Counted from the stretch's first letter, positions 6,676 to 14,523 are shown. The stretch is 16,295 nt of DNA from Pseudomonadota bacterium (GCA_023460715.1 JAEWPH010000067.1:1-16295); one strand, 5' to 3'. Notes: generated from the letters alone by a model not told the origin. Program-made: numbers and translations.

Positions 6676-7818
6676 ATGCAGATCGGTGTTCCGGCGGAGA
6701 CCTTGGAGGGAGAGACCCGTGTAGCGGTGACACCGGAGACGGTGAAGAAGCTGCGCGCGCAGGGCCATGAGGTCTGCATCCAGTCCGGCGCCGGCGTGCG
6801 CGCCAGCGTCACCGACGCAGCCTACGAGGCCGTGGGCGCGCAGCTCGTCGATGCCGCCACCGCCTGGGGCTGCACCCTGGTGCTCAAGGTGCGGTCGCCG
6901 CAGACCGCGGAGTGTGCCGCCCTGCAGCCCGGTGCCACGCTCGTCGGCATGCTGGACCCCTTCGACGCCCCCGGCCTGGAGCGGCTGGCCCAGGCCGGCG
7001 TGACGGCCTTTGCCCTGGAGGCCGCCCCCCGCACCACCCGCGCCCAGAGCATGGACGTGCTCTCCAGCCAGGCCAATATCGCCGGCTACAAGGCTGTGAT
7101 GGTCGCCGCCGACCGCTACCAGCGCTTCTTTCCCATGCTGATGACCGCCGCAGGCACCGTGAAGGCGGCGCGCGTGGTGGTGCTGGGCGTCGGCGTGGCG
7201 GGGCTGCAGGCCATTGCCACCGCCAAGCGCCTGGGGGCTGTGATCGAGGCCTCGGACGTGCGCCCATCGGTCAAGGACCAGGTCGAATCCCTGGGCGCGC
7301 GCTTCATCGACGTGCCGTTCGAGACCGACGAGGAGCGCGAGGCCGCCCAGGGTGTGGGGGGATATGCCCGTCCCATGCCGGCTGGCTGGCTGGCGCGTCA
7401 GCGCGCGGAAGTGGCCTTGCGGGTGGCGCAGGCCGACGTGGTGGTGTGTACCGCGCTGATCCCCGGGCGCGAGGCGCCTTTGTTGATGACGGCGGAGATG
7501 GTGCAGTCCATGAAGCCGGGCTCCGTCGTCGTCGATCTCGCCGCTGGCCGCGGCGCGGTAGGGCCGCACGGCGCACCCGGCGGCAACTGCGCGCTCACGG
7601 AGGCGAGCCGCACGGTGGTGCGCCACGGCGTGACGCTGGTGGGCGAAACCAACCTGCCGGCGCTGGTCGCGGCCGATGCCTCGGCGTTGTACGCACGCAA
7701 TGTGCTGGATTTCCTCAAGCTCATCCTCAATGCCGAGGGCGCTGTCCACGTGGACCTGCAGGACGATATCGTCGCCGCCTGCCTGGTCGCCCGCGACGGG
7801 GCCGTGCAGCGTGCGTGA
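6676..7818 (+). CDS. pntAA: NAD(P)+ transhydrogenase subunit alpha part 1 (domain I)
   Basis: This 380-residue protein is the NAD(H)-binding domain I of proton-translocating transhydrogenase, which transfers hydride from NADH to NADP+ on the cytosolic face, driven by proton influx. It opens with MQIGVPAETLEGETRVAVTP and carries the RAQSMDVLSSQANIAGYKAV segment (122-141), the Rossmann motif VLGVGVAGLQAIATAKRLGA (169-188), the acidic EASDVRP (191-197) that recognises the NAD ribose, the mobile-loop GGYARPM (228-234) and the ETNLP element near the end. As in Rhodospirillum rubrum, the alpha chain is split: domain I ends here, and the membrane helices are encoded by the separate pntAB. GGGGGAG precedes the ATG at good distance. 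The gene opens a cluster in which pntAB and pntB follow after an unexpected extra gene. Confidence 0.96.
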   Translation: MQIGVPAETLEGETRVAVTPETVKKLRAQGHEVCIQSGAGVRASVTDAAYEAVGAQLVDAATAWGCTLVLKVRSPQTAECAALQPGATLVGMLDPFDAPGLERLAQAGVTAFALEAAPRTTRAQSMDVLSSQANIAGYKAVMVAADRYQRFFPMLMTAAGTVKAARVVVLGVGVAGLQAIATAKRLGAVIEASDVRPSVKDQVESLGARFIDVPFETDEEREAAQGVGGYARPMPAGWLARQRAEVALRVAQADVVVCTALIPGREAPLLMTAEMVQSMKPGSVVVDLAAGRGAVGPHGAPGGNCALTEASRTVVRHGVTLVGETNLPALVAADASALYARNVLDFLKLILNAEGAVHVDLQDDIVAACLVARDGAVQRA

Positions 7819-7948
7819 CGCTGTGTTGCCGTACCGAGCGGGCTATGCTGCCGCACCCGTGCATGCCAGCGCGCAACCCGGCGGGCTGCGCTGCACGGTT
7901 CAGCGGCTTGGCCGCCAACCGATTCAAACCAAGAGAGAGGGAAGGTCC

Positions 7949-8494
7949 ATGGGCGTCGTTCTGCAGATTCTGGGGCTGGTCATCACGTTCACGATGGCCA
8001 TGGAAGCGTTGCGGCGCTTCGGCATCGATGTGGGGTGGCTCAACCCGCTGACCTTCTTCCGCCGGCGCGCGTGGAAAAAGAAGGTGACGACCCCGCCGCT
8101 CTACACGCTGGAGCATCCGGTGGATGTCGTCGCCGTGCTGGCGCTGGCGACGGTGCAGGCGACCGGCTCCGTGAGCGCGCAGCAGAAGGCGGGCGTGCAG
8201 GCGCTGCTGGCCGAGCACCTGGGCCTGGCGGAATCCGATGCGTCGGCCCTGTGCATTGCGAGCGGGCACATGCTGCGCAACCGGCCGCTGGCGGTGTCCG
8301 AGCTGCCGGCCGTGCTCGGGCCGAGCGCGGACAAGTTCACCGATTACCACCTGGAGACCCTGCAGACGGTCATGCGCGCCGCCGCGCAGATCGAGCCGCC
8401 GCAAAACGCCGCGCAGCGCGAGCTGTTGGAGGCGGTGGACAGCTACTTCGCCAAGAGGAAGGCGGCCCAGGGTCCCTGGTCCTCCAGCACCTGA
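7949..8494 (+). CDS. Membrane-anchored helical protein of unknown function inside the pnt operon
   Basis: I do not recognise this 181-residue protein by name. It begins with one transmembrane segment (about residues 2-21, VVLQILGLVITFTMAMEAL), then a basic stretch (FRRRAWKKK) that would stay in the cytosol. A predicted all-helical domain follows (about 58-170): VDVVAVLALATVQATG, QQKAGVQALLAEHLGL, DYHLETLQTVMRAAA and ELLEAVDSYFAKRK. Spacing and character recall TerB/DjlA-type helical domains, but that resemblance is impressionistic. GAGGGAAGG lies just before the ATG. It follows pntAA after 130 bases and precedes pntAB by 22 bases, so it is probably co-transcribed with pntAB and pntB. Its place between two halves of one subunit suggests a role in assembling or controlling the transhydrogenase; this is inference. 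Confidence 0.85.
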   Translation: MGVVLQILGLVITFTMAMEALRRFGIDVGWLNPLTFFRRRAWKKKVTTPPLYTLEHPVDVVAVLALATVQATGSVSAQQKAGVQALLAEHLGLAESDASALCIASGHMLRNRPLAVSELPAVLGPSADKFTDYHLETLQTVMRAAAQIEPPQNAAQRELLEAVDSYFAKRKAAQGPWSSST

Positions 8495-8516
8495 TTGCCA
8501 CCTTAGGAGGTTCGCC

Positions 8517-8840
8517 ATGGAAGCCGTCTCTCCCACCATCATCCACCTCATCATCTTCGTGCTGGCCATCTATGTGGGCTACCACGTCGTCTGGACGGTG
8601 ACGCCCGCGCTGCACACGCCGCTGATGGCGGTGACCAATGCGATCTCGGCCATCGTCATCGTGGGCGCCATGCTGGCGGCAGCGCTCACCGAGACGGCGC
8701 TGGGCAAGACCATGGGCGTGCTGGCCGTGGCGCTGGCGGCCGTCAATGTGTTCGGCGGCTTTCTGGTCACCCGGCGCATGCTGGAGATGTTCAGGAAGAA
8801 GGACCGCAAGAAGGCCCCCTCCGCGAAGGAGCCGTCATGA
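8517..8840 (+). CDS. pntAB: NAD(P) transhydrogenase subunit alpha part 2 (membrane helices)
   Basis: A 107-residue membrane protein that supplies the alpha-side helices of domain II, the proton channel of transhydrogenase. Three hydrophobic helices are visible (about 7-28, 37-60 and 64-85). The family signature VTPALHTPLMAVTNAISAIV joins helix 1 to helix 2, and a basic tail (MFRKKDRKKAPSAK) lies on the cytosolic side. The consensus Shine-Dalgarno AGGAGG (8505-8510) is six bases before the ATG. The stop overlaps the start of the next small gene as ATGA, which implies translational coupling. Length and motif match split PntAB proteins. Confidence 0.96.
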   Translation: MEAVSPTIIHLIIFVLAIYVGYHVVWTVTPALHTPLMAVTNAISAIVIVGAMLAAALTETALGKTMGVLAVALAAVNVFGGFLVTRRMLEMFRKKDRKKAPSAKEPS

Positions 8841-9076
8841 CCGCGGGGCGCTGGGGCGCTTGGTTTGACAACGCCTGGGATTACGGGCGCTTCGCTCTGC
8901 TGGCGGGTGCGGCGGGCGCACTGTTCGGCTCCAGCTACGGAATAGGGGTGGGCGTGGGAGTGGGCACGGCCTTCTTGGCGGCCTGCGCAGGAGTGCATGG
9001 GCTGGCGTGGAGCGCCCTTCGTGCCTCCCGGAGGTCTGGCGTACCACAGCGGCGGGTGCCGGGGAGCAACGCATGA
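8837..9076 (+). CDS. Small glycine-zipper membrane protein coupled between pntAB and pntB
   Basis: A 79-residue protein not recognised from any named family. The N-terminus is aromatic-rich (RWGAWFDNAWDYGRF). A hydrophobic glycine-rich region follows (19-58) that could form one long or two short membrane helices, with glycines at 27, 31, 35, 39 and 43, a perfect GxxxG zipper over five turns; such patterns drive tight helix packing. The tail is basic. AAGGAG (8826-8831) is five bases before its ATG. The ATG overlaps the pntAB stop (ATGA, 8837-8840), and its own stop overlaps the pntB start in the same way (9073-9076). This double coupling, together with a ribosome site, argues that it is real and made in step with PntAB and PntB. 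It is likely an accessory or stabilising partner of the enzyme, by inference only. Confidence 0.8.
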   Translation: MTAGRWGAWFDNAWDYGRFALLAGAAGALFGSSYGIGVGVGVGTAFLAACAGVHGLAWSALRASRRSGVPQRRVPGSNA

Positions 9077-10506
9077 TGCTCAACATGAACACGGTGACGC
9101 TGCTGTACCTGGTGGCCAGCGTCTGCTTCATCCAGGCGCTCAAGGGCCTGTCGCATCCCACCACGTCGATCCGCGGCAATGTGTTCGGCATGGTCGGCAT
9201 GGCGATCGCGGTGCTGACGACGGCGGCGCTGATCGCGCAGCTGGCCGGCGGCGTGGGCCCGGGCATGGGCTACGTGCTGGCCGGGCTGGTGGTGGGCGGC
9301 ACCGCGGGCGCGGTGATGGCGCAGCGGGTGGAGATGACCAAGATGCCCGAGCTGGTGGCTTTCATGCACAGCATGATCGGGCTGGCGGCCGTGTTCATCG
9401 CGGTGGCGGCGGCCGTGGAGCCGTGGGCCTTCGGCATCACGGCCAAGGGGGCGGCGCTGCCGCACGGCAACCGGCTGGAGCTGGCACTGGGCGCGGCCAT
9501 CGGTGCCATCACCTTCAGCGGGTCGGTGATCGCGTTCGGCAAGCTGTCGGGCAAATACCGGTTCCGGCTGTTCCAGGGAGCGCCGGTGACATTCCGGGGC
9601 CAGCATGGCCTGAACCTGCTGCTGGGGCTGGCGGCACTGGCGCTCATCGCCGGCTACACGGCCACCGAGGCGCGGCCGCTGCTGTGGCTGCTGCTGGCGC
9701 TGGCCTTCGTGCTGGGCGTGCTCATCATCATTCCCATCGGCGGGGCCGACATGCCGGTGGTGGTCTCCATGCTCAACAGCTACTCGGGCTGGGCGGCGGC
9801 GGGCATCGGCTTCAGCCTGAACAACAGCATGCTGATCATCGCCGGCTCGCTGGTGGGCAGCTCGGGGGCGATCCTGAGCTACATCATGTGCAAGGCCATG
9901 AACCGCTCGTTCTTCAACGTGATTCTGGGCGGCTTCGGCGGCGATGCCTCGGCCGCTGCGGCCGGCGGCGCGGCCGAGCAGCGCACGGTCCGCAGCGGCA
10001 GCGCCGACGACGCTGCCTTCATCATCGGCCAGGCGGAGTCGGTGGTGATCGTGCCGGGCTATGGCCTGGCGGTTGCGCGCGCCCAGCATGCCGTGAAGGA
10101 ACTCGCGCAGAAGCTGATCGACAAGGGCATCAGCGTCAAGTACGCCATCCATCCGGTGGCGGGCCGCATGCCGGGGCACATGAACGTGCTGCTCGCCGAG
10201 GCGGAGGTGCCCTACGACCAGGTGTTCGAGATGGAGGACATCAACGGCGAATTCGGCCAGGTGGACGTGGCTATCATCCTGGGCGCCAACGATGTGGTGA
10301 ACCCCGCCGCACTCACCAAGGGCAGTCCCATCTACGGCATGCCCATCCTGGAGGCCTACAAGGCCAAGACTGTGATCGTCAACAAGCGTTCCATGGCGGC
10401 CGGCTATGCAGGCCTGGACAACGAGCTGTTCTACATGGACAAGACCATGATGGTCTTCGGCGATGCCAAGAAGGTCGTCGAGGACATCGGCAAGGCTGTG
10501 GAGTGA
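9073..10506 (+). CDS. pntB: NAD(P)+ transhydrogenase subunit beta
   Basis: This 477-residue subunit carries most of the proton channel (domain II) and the NADP(H)-binding domain III. About nine hydrophobic helices fill residues 7-285. Conserved points include KGLSHPTTSIRGN (24-36), the mid-membrane FMHSMIGLAA (H99, equivalent to the proton-path histidine of E. coli PntB) and IPIGGADMPVVVSMLNSYSGW (220-240). Domain III shows VPGYGLAVARAQHAV (327-341), HPVAGRMPGHMNVLLAEA (360-377), LGANDVVNPAA (403-413) and VNKRSMAAGYAGLDN (436-450). An Ala/Gly-rich linker (288-306) separates the domains. GGGGAG (9061-9066) is six bases before the chosen ATG at 9073, which overlaps the previous stop; the frame also has an ATG at 9007. 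It ends the pnt unit. Confidence 0.97.
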   Translation: MMLNMNTVTLLYLVASVCFIQALKGLSHPTTSIRGNVFGMVGMAIAVLTTAALIAQLAGGVGPGMGYVLAGLVVGGTAGAVMAQRVEMTKMPELVAFMHSMIGLAAVFIAVAAAVEPWAFGITAKGAALPHGNRLELALGAAIGAITFSGSVIAFGKLSGKYRFRLFQGAPVTFRGQHGLNLLLGLAALALIAGYTATEARPLLWLLLALAFVLGVLIIIPIGGADMPVVVSMLNSYSGWAAAGIGFSLNNSMLIIAGSLVGSSGAILSYIMCKAMNRSFFNVILGGFGGDASAAAAGGAAEQRTVRSGSADDAAFIIGQAESVVIVPGYGLAVARAQHAVKELAQKLIDKGISVKYAIHPVAGRMPGHMNVLLAEAEVPYDQVFEMEDINGEFGQVDVAIILGANDVVNPAALTKGSPIYGMPILEAYKAKTVIVNKRSMAAGYAGLDNELFYMDKTMMVFGDAKKVVEDIGKAVE

Positions 10507-10649
10507 GCGTGCCGGCTTCGACGGGGCGCGCACGCACGAATGCGCATTCCCCGCAAGGCTCTAGGGAAAGTACAGACACGGCCTGCGGCACTGCGCGGAC
10601 ACAATGCGCAGGTTCCTTTGGTTACGAATAGAACTCTGGAGAGACAAGC

Positions 10650-12329
10650 ATGAACGAACGCCCGTGGCTGGGTGCCTATCCGCAAGGGGTGCCGGCCGAC
10701 ATCGATACGACGCAGTACCCCTCCCTGGTCGCGTTGATGGAAGAAGCCTTCCGCAAGTATGCGGACCGCGTCGCCTACAGCTTCATGGGCAAGGACGTGA
10801 GCTACGCCGAGACCGACGCGCAAAGCCGCGATCTGGCCGCCTACCTGCAGGGATTGGGTCTGGCCCGGGGCGACCGCGTGGCCATCATGATGCCCAACGT
10901 GCCCCAGTACCCGGTGGCCGTGGCCGCCATCCTGCGGGCCGGCCTGGTCGTGGTGAACGTGAATCCGCTGTACACGCCGCGTGAACTGGAACACCAGCTC
11001 AAGGACTCCGGCGCCAAAGCCATCGTCATCATCGAGAACTTCGCGCATACGCTGCAGGCCTGCATCGCGCAGACGCAAGTGCAGCACGTGGTGCTGGCCA
11101 CCATGGGCGATCGCCTGGGTTTCCTCAAGGGCCTGGTGGTCAACTACGTGGTGCGCAAGGTCAAGAAGCTGGTGCCCCCGTTCCAGCTGCCCGGCGCGGT
11201 GCGCTTCAACGAAGCGCTGTCGCGCGGTGCGGGTGCAACGCTCAAGGCGCCCGAGATCCACCCCGACGACGTGGCGCTGCTGCAGTACACCGGCGGCACC
11301 ACGGGTGTCTCCAAGGGCGCGGTGCTCCTGCACCGCAACGTGATTGCCAACGTACTGCAGTCCGAGGCCTGGAACCAGCCGGCCATGAACAAGGTGCCGG
11401 CCGGCGAGCAGCCCACCAGCGTGTGCGCGCTGCCGCTGTACCACATCTTCGCCTTCACGGTGAACATGATGCTGTCCATGCGCACGGGCGGCAAGACCAT
11501 CCTCATCCCCAACCCGCGCGATCTGGCCGGGGTGCTCAAGGAACTGTCCAAGCACACCTTCCACAGCTTCCCGGCGGTCAACACGCTGTTCAACGGCCTG
11601 GCGAACCATCCCGATTTCAACACCGTGAACTGGAAGAACCTGGTGGTGTCGGTGGGGGGCGGCATGGCGGTGCAGGGCGCCGTGGCCAAGCTCTGGCTCG
11701 AAAAGACCGGCTGCCCCATCTGCGAGGGCTACGGCCTGTCGGAGACCAGCCCCTCGGCCAGCTGCAACCCCGTGGGATCGAAGGAGTTCACGGGCACCAT
11801 CGGCGTGCCGCTTCCGAGCACCTGGATGAAGCTCATCGACGACGAGGGCCGCGACGTGACCGCCGTCGGCCAGACCGGCGAGATCGTCATCAAGGGCCCG
11901 CAGGTGATGGCCGGCTACTGGCAGCGCCCGGACGAGACGGCCAAGGTCATGACGGACGACGGCTACTTCAAGTCCGGCGACATCGGCGTGATGGACGAGC
12001 GCGGCTACTTCAAGATCGTGGACCGCAAGAAGGACATGGTGCTGGTCAGCGGCTTCAACGTGTACCCGAACGAGGTCGAGGACGTCGTCGCCACGCTGCC
12101 CGGCGTGATGGAGTGCGCGGTGGTGGGCGTTCCGGACGAGAAGACCGGCGAAGCCGTCAAGCTCGTCATCGTCAAGAGGGACCCCAACCTGACCGAAGCC
12201 CAGGTGCGCGAGTTCTGCCACGACAATCTCACGGGCTACAAGCGCCCGCGCGTGATCGAGTTCCGCACCGACCTGCCCAAGACCCCCGTGGGCAAGATCC
12301 TGCGGCGCGAGCTGCGCGACAAGAAGTGA
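10650..12329 (+). CDS. fadD: Long-chain fatty acid-CoA ligase
   Basis: This 559-residue member of the adenylate-forming family activates fatty acids with ATP and CoA, the entry step of beta-oxidation, at the inner face of the membrane. Motifs in order: the P-loop-like YTGGTTGVSKGA (213-224), ALPLYHIFAFT (260-270), CEGYGLSETSP (358-368), the FACS signature around GYFKSGDIGVMDERGYFKIVDRKKDM (438-463, ribose-binding D444), VSGFNVYPNEVED (466-478) and the C-terminal catalytic-lysine segment TPVGKILRREL (545-555, K549). Length is as in E. coli FadD. GGAGAGA lies shortly before the ATG. The 143 bases after pntB hold no clear terminator or promoter, so some read-through from pnt is possible. Its stop codon overlaps the candidate GTG start of the RCC1-type gene. 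Confidence 0.95.
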   Translation: MNERPWLGAYPQGVPADIDTTQYPSLVALMEEAFRKYADRVAYSFMGKDVSYAETDAQSRDLAAYLQGLGLARGDRVAIMMPNVPQYPVAVAAILRAGLVVVNVNPLYTPRELEHQLKDSGAKAIVIIENFAHTLQACIAQTQVQHVVLATMGDRLGFLKGLVVNYVVRKVKKLVPPFQLPGAVRFNEALSRGAGATLKAPEIHPDDVALLQYTGGTTGVSKGAVLLHRNVIANVLQSEAWNQPAMNKVPAGEQPTSVCALPLYHIFAFTVNMMLSMRTGGKTILIPNPRDLAGVLKELSKHTFHSFPAVNTLFNGLANHPDFNTVNWKNLVVSVGGGMAVQGAVAKLWLEKTGCPICEGYGLSETSPSASCNPVGSKEFTGTIGVPLPSTWMKLIDDEGRDVTAVGQTGEIVIKGPQVMAGYWQRPDETAKVMTDDGYFKSGDIGVMDERGYFKIVDRKKDMVLVSGFNVYPNEVEDVVATLPGVMECAVVGVPDEKTGEAVKLVIVKRDPNLTEAQVREFCHDNLTGYKRPRVIEFRTDLPKTPVGKILRRELRDKK

Positions 12330-12376
12330 CCGAGGGCGCAGCCCCGGCGCAGCGCGGGCGGCTGTGGGCCTGGGGG
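12326..12376 (+). other. Out-of-frame 5' segment of the RCC1-type gene
   Basis: In the +2 frame relative to fadD, a GTG at 12326-12328 overlaps the fadD stop as GTGA. It reads MTEGAAPAQRGRLWAWG up to the five-G run at 12372-12376. One extra G would join it in frame to ANHLGQVGAG and the remaining six blades. The product would then be about 445 residues with exactly seven blades and a natural translationally coupled start. Confidence 0.65.
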
Positions 12377-13662
12377 CCAACCACCTCGGGCAGGTGGGGG
12401 CTGGCCCCGGTGACGACCAACTCGTACCCGTGCCGGTGCCCGGTATGCCGCTGGTGCGGGCCGTGTGCGCCAATGCATCCGCGGTGCTGGCGCTGGATGG
12501 CGACGGGCGTGTCTGGAGCTGGGGTTGGAACACCTGCGGCATGCTCGGGCGGGGCCGCCCTGCGGACGAAAAAACCTATTGGCTGCCTACCGTGCTGCGT
12601 GACCAGGGGCATCGCAACCTGGACCCGGCGGGCAATTCCCCCGAGCCAGGCATGGTGCCCGCAGGCAACCCCGATGACGACGCAGATGCAGATGCCGGCG
12701 CCGACGCTGCGTTCGACGCCGAACTCAAGGCGCTGCTGGCCAGCATGCCGGTGAACGTCTCGCCTGCTCCCGTGATGGAGGGCGTGTGCCCGCCGGGGCT
12801 GGTGCCGGGACTTCCGGCGGTGAGGCAGATTGCGATGGGCGCCGAAAACGGCTTCGCCCTGGACGAACAGGGCGCCGTCTGGGCCTGGGGCGCGGGCGGA
12901 TGCATGGGCATTCCCGTGTCCAGAAGCCTGGCGCTGCCGCCTCCGGCGCTCACGCCGGTGCGGGTGGCCGGCTTGCCGCCGGTGGTGGCTATTGCCGCCC
13001 ATCCTGCAGGGGGCACCGTCTACGCCCTCGATGCCGATGGCGTCGTGTGGTCCTGGGGCCATGGCTACGAGGGTGAACTGGGGCAGGGCAAGCGGCGCAC
13101 GGACCCGGTGCCAGCGCCCATCGCCGGGCTGGCGCCGGTACGCTCCATCCATGCCCTGGACTTCTCCGCGCTGGCCGTGCTTGCCGACGGCCGGGTGCTG
13201 GGCTGGGGGTCGGCCGAAAACGGGGTCGGCTTCGAGGCTGCGCGCAAGAACACATGGCGCGTGCCTGCGCCCGTCGCTGTCCAAGGGCTCGCGGGCCCTG
13301 TGCGCGCCCTTTGGACGGGTTACGGTTTGGCGGTCTATCGGCTGGAGGATGGCTCGACCTGGGTGTGTGGCGCCGGCTTGCGTGGCATGTACCGAGGGGA
13401 TTGGAACGACCCGCCCCGGGTGCCGCGCCGGCAACCGGAGCTGGACCCGTTCGTGGATTTCTTTCTGGGCGACAGCCATGGTTTTGCTCTGGACGCTGCA
13501 GGCGCGCTGCACGGTTTCGGCCGCGTCGAATCCGGCGCGCTGGGGCAGGGTGAGTGCGAGGTGGATGTGCTGCGCGACTGGGGGCCGATCACCATGCCGC
13601 AGCCAGTGCGCACCATGGCAGCCGCAGGTCACCACAGTCTTGCGGTCTGTGCGGCGGGATAA
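12364..13662 (+). CDS. RCC1-type beta-propeller protein (5' end apparently frameshifted)
   Basis: The open frame encodes 432 residues from a GTG with no ribosome site. It contains six RCC1-like blade marks of the form GxVWxWG: 48-54, 170-176, 226-232, 276-282, 330-336 and 380-386, each preceded by a V-x-x-I/V-A-x-G-x-x-x-x-x-A-L-type strand. Between blades two and three lies an unusual insertion of about 85 residues containing a DDDADADAGADAAFDAE acidic stretch. RCC1 propellers have seven blades, and the missing mark GRLWAWG is encoded just upstream in the next frame, which points to a one-base deletion in the G run 12372-12376. No signal peptide is visible. Bacterial RCC1 proteins are mostly of unknown function and probably serve binding; no partner is indicated. 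It is likely co-transcribed with fadD. Confidence 0.75.
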   Translation: MGLGANHLGQVGAGPGDDQLVPVPVPGMPLVRAVCANASAVLALDGDGRVWSWGWNTCGMLGRGRPADEKTYWLPTVLRDQGHRNLDPAGNSPEPGMVPAGNPDDDADADAGADAAFDAELKALLASMPVNVSPAPVMEGVCPPGLVPGLPAVRQIAMGAENGFALDEQGAVWAWGAGGCMGIPVSRSLALPPPALTPVRVAGLPPVVAIAAHPAGGTVYALDADGVVWSWGHGYEGELGQGKRRTDPVPAPIAGLAPVRSIHALDFSALAVLADGRVLGWGSAENGVGFEAARKNTWRVPAPVAVQGLAGPVRALWTGYGLAVYRLEDGSTWVCGAGLRGMYRGDWNDPPRVPRRQPELDPFVDFFLGDSHGFALDAAGALHGFGRVESGALGQGECEVDVLRDWGPITMPQPVRTMAAAGHHSLAVCAAG

Positions 13663-13672
13663 TCCCCGCCGC
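13651..13672. repeat. GC-rich inverted repeat with the RCC1 stop codon and a -10-like GATAAT in its loop
   Basis: GCGGCGGG (13651-13658) and CCCGCCGC (13665-13672) form a perfect 8-bp stem around ATAATC. The loop carries the RCC1 gene's TAA, and the overlapping GATAAT (13658-13663) resembles a -10 box about 100 bases before the nucleosidase gene. There is no T run. It may act as a transcript-end hairpin, a promoter for the next gene, or both. Confidence 0.45.
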
Positions 13673-13764
13673 GCCGTCACCCCTGGCCGCGGGCGCTTGC
13701 TGCGCGGCGTGCGGTGTTCTCCCGCGCCCATCCTTCCCCACCCGTTGCTCGACTCCTTCACTCC

Positions 13765-14523
13765 ATGACCACCGCCATCCTCAGCGCCCTCCCCGAAGAA
13801 CAGGCCGGACTGGTCCACGCGCTCGCGCACCCGCAACGCGTCACCCACGCGGGCCGCGCATTCTGGCGCGGCGAACTGCACGGCCGCTCCGTGGTGCTGG
13901 CCCTTTCGGGGATCGGCAAGGTGGCCGCAGCCACCACGGCCACGGCGCTGATCGAGCGCTTCGGCGTGGCGCGCATCGTCTTCACCGGCGTGGCCGGCGG
14001 CGTGGGCGATGGCGTGCAGGTGGGCGACGTGGTGGTCGCGCACGACTACCTGCAGCACGACATGGACGCCTCCCCGTTGTTCCCGCGCTGGGAGCTGCCC
14101 GGCTACGGCCGCACGCGCCTGGCCTGCGATGCGCAGGTGACGGACCTGTTGTCGCGGGCCGTGGACAGCTGCCTGCTCGACCTGGGCACCGGCGCTCTGG
14201 CGGCGCTGGGTGGCGCGCCTGCGGGTGCGCCCCGGCGGCATACCGGGCTGGTCGCCAGCGGGGATTGGTTCGTATCCACGGCCACCGGCGCCCGCGCCCT
14301 GCGGGAAGCCCTGCGCGCCGCCGACCACGACGTGCTGGCCGTGGAGATGGAGGGCGCCGCCGTCGCCCAGGTCTGCGCGGATTACGGCATTCCCTTCGGC
14401 GCCGTGCGCACGGTGTCGGACCGCGCGGACGATGCCGCCCACGTGGACTTCACCCGGTTCGTCGAGACCGTGGCCGCCCGCTATGCGGACCACATCGTGG
14501 ACCGTTTCATGCGAATGCTATGA
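13765..14523 (+). CDS. mtnN: 5'-methylthioadenosine/S-adenosylhomocysteine nucleosidase
   Basis: A 252-residue nucleoside phosphorylase-fold enzyme that cleaves adenine from methylthioadenosine and S-adenosylhomocysteine, recycling by-products of methylation, polyamine and autoinducer synthesis. The start gives the conserved MTTAILSALPEEQ, with E12 at the same position as the catalytic Glu of E. coli Pfs. Further motifs are LALSGIGKVAAATTAT (45-60), VFTGVAGGVGDGVQVGDVVVA (72-92), SGDWFV (165-170), the purine/ribose element AVEMEGAAVAQ (192-202, E196) and RTVSDRAD (215-222, general acid D219). It is some 20 residues longer than E. coli Pfs, largely through an Ala/Gly/Pro-rich stretch (about 141-158). 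There is no Shine-Dalgarno before the ATG; an in-frame ATG at 13714 is less likely. A palindromic repeat follows the stop at once and may terminate the transcript. Confidence 0.93.
   Translation: MTTAILSALPEEQAGLVHALAHPQRVTHAGRAFWRGELHGRSVVLALSGIGKVAAATTATALIERFGVARIVFTGVAGGVGDGVQVGDVVVAHDYLQHDMDASPLFPRWELPGYGRTRLACDAQVTDLLSRAVDSCLLDLGTGALAALGGAPAGAPRRHTGLVASGDWFVSTATGARALREALRAADHDVLAVEMEGAAVAQVCADYGIPFGAVRTVSDRADDAAHVDFTRFVETVAARYADHIVDRFMRML

Noticed and set aside
7819..7948. Internal promoter before the extra pnt-operon gene (TATGCT region)
   Set aside because: The best -35/-10 pairs have a spacer of 12-15 bases or very poor -35 matches, so I cannot support it.
8935..14493. Long minus-strand frames opposite pntB, fadD, RCC1 gene and mtnN
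   Set aside because: All lie opposite well-supported genes in the usual high-GC shadow phase and show no motif, signal peptide or ribosome site.
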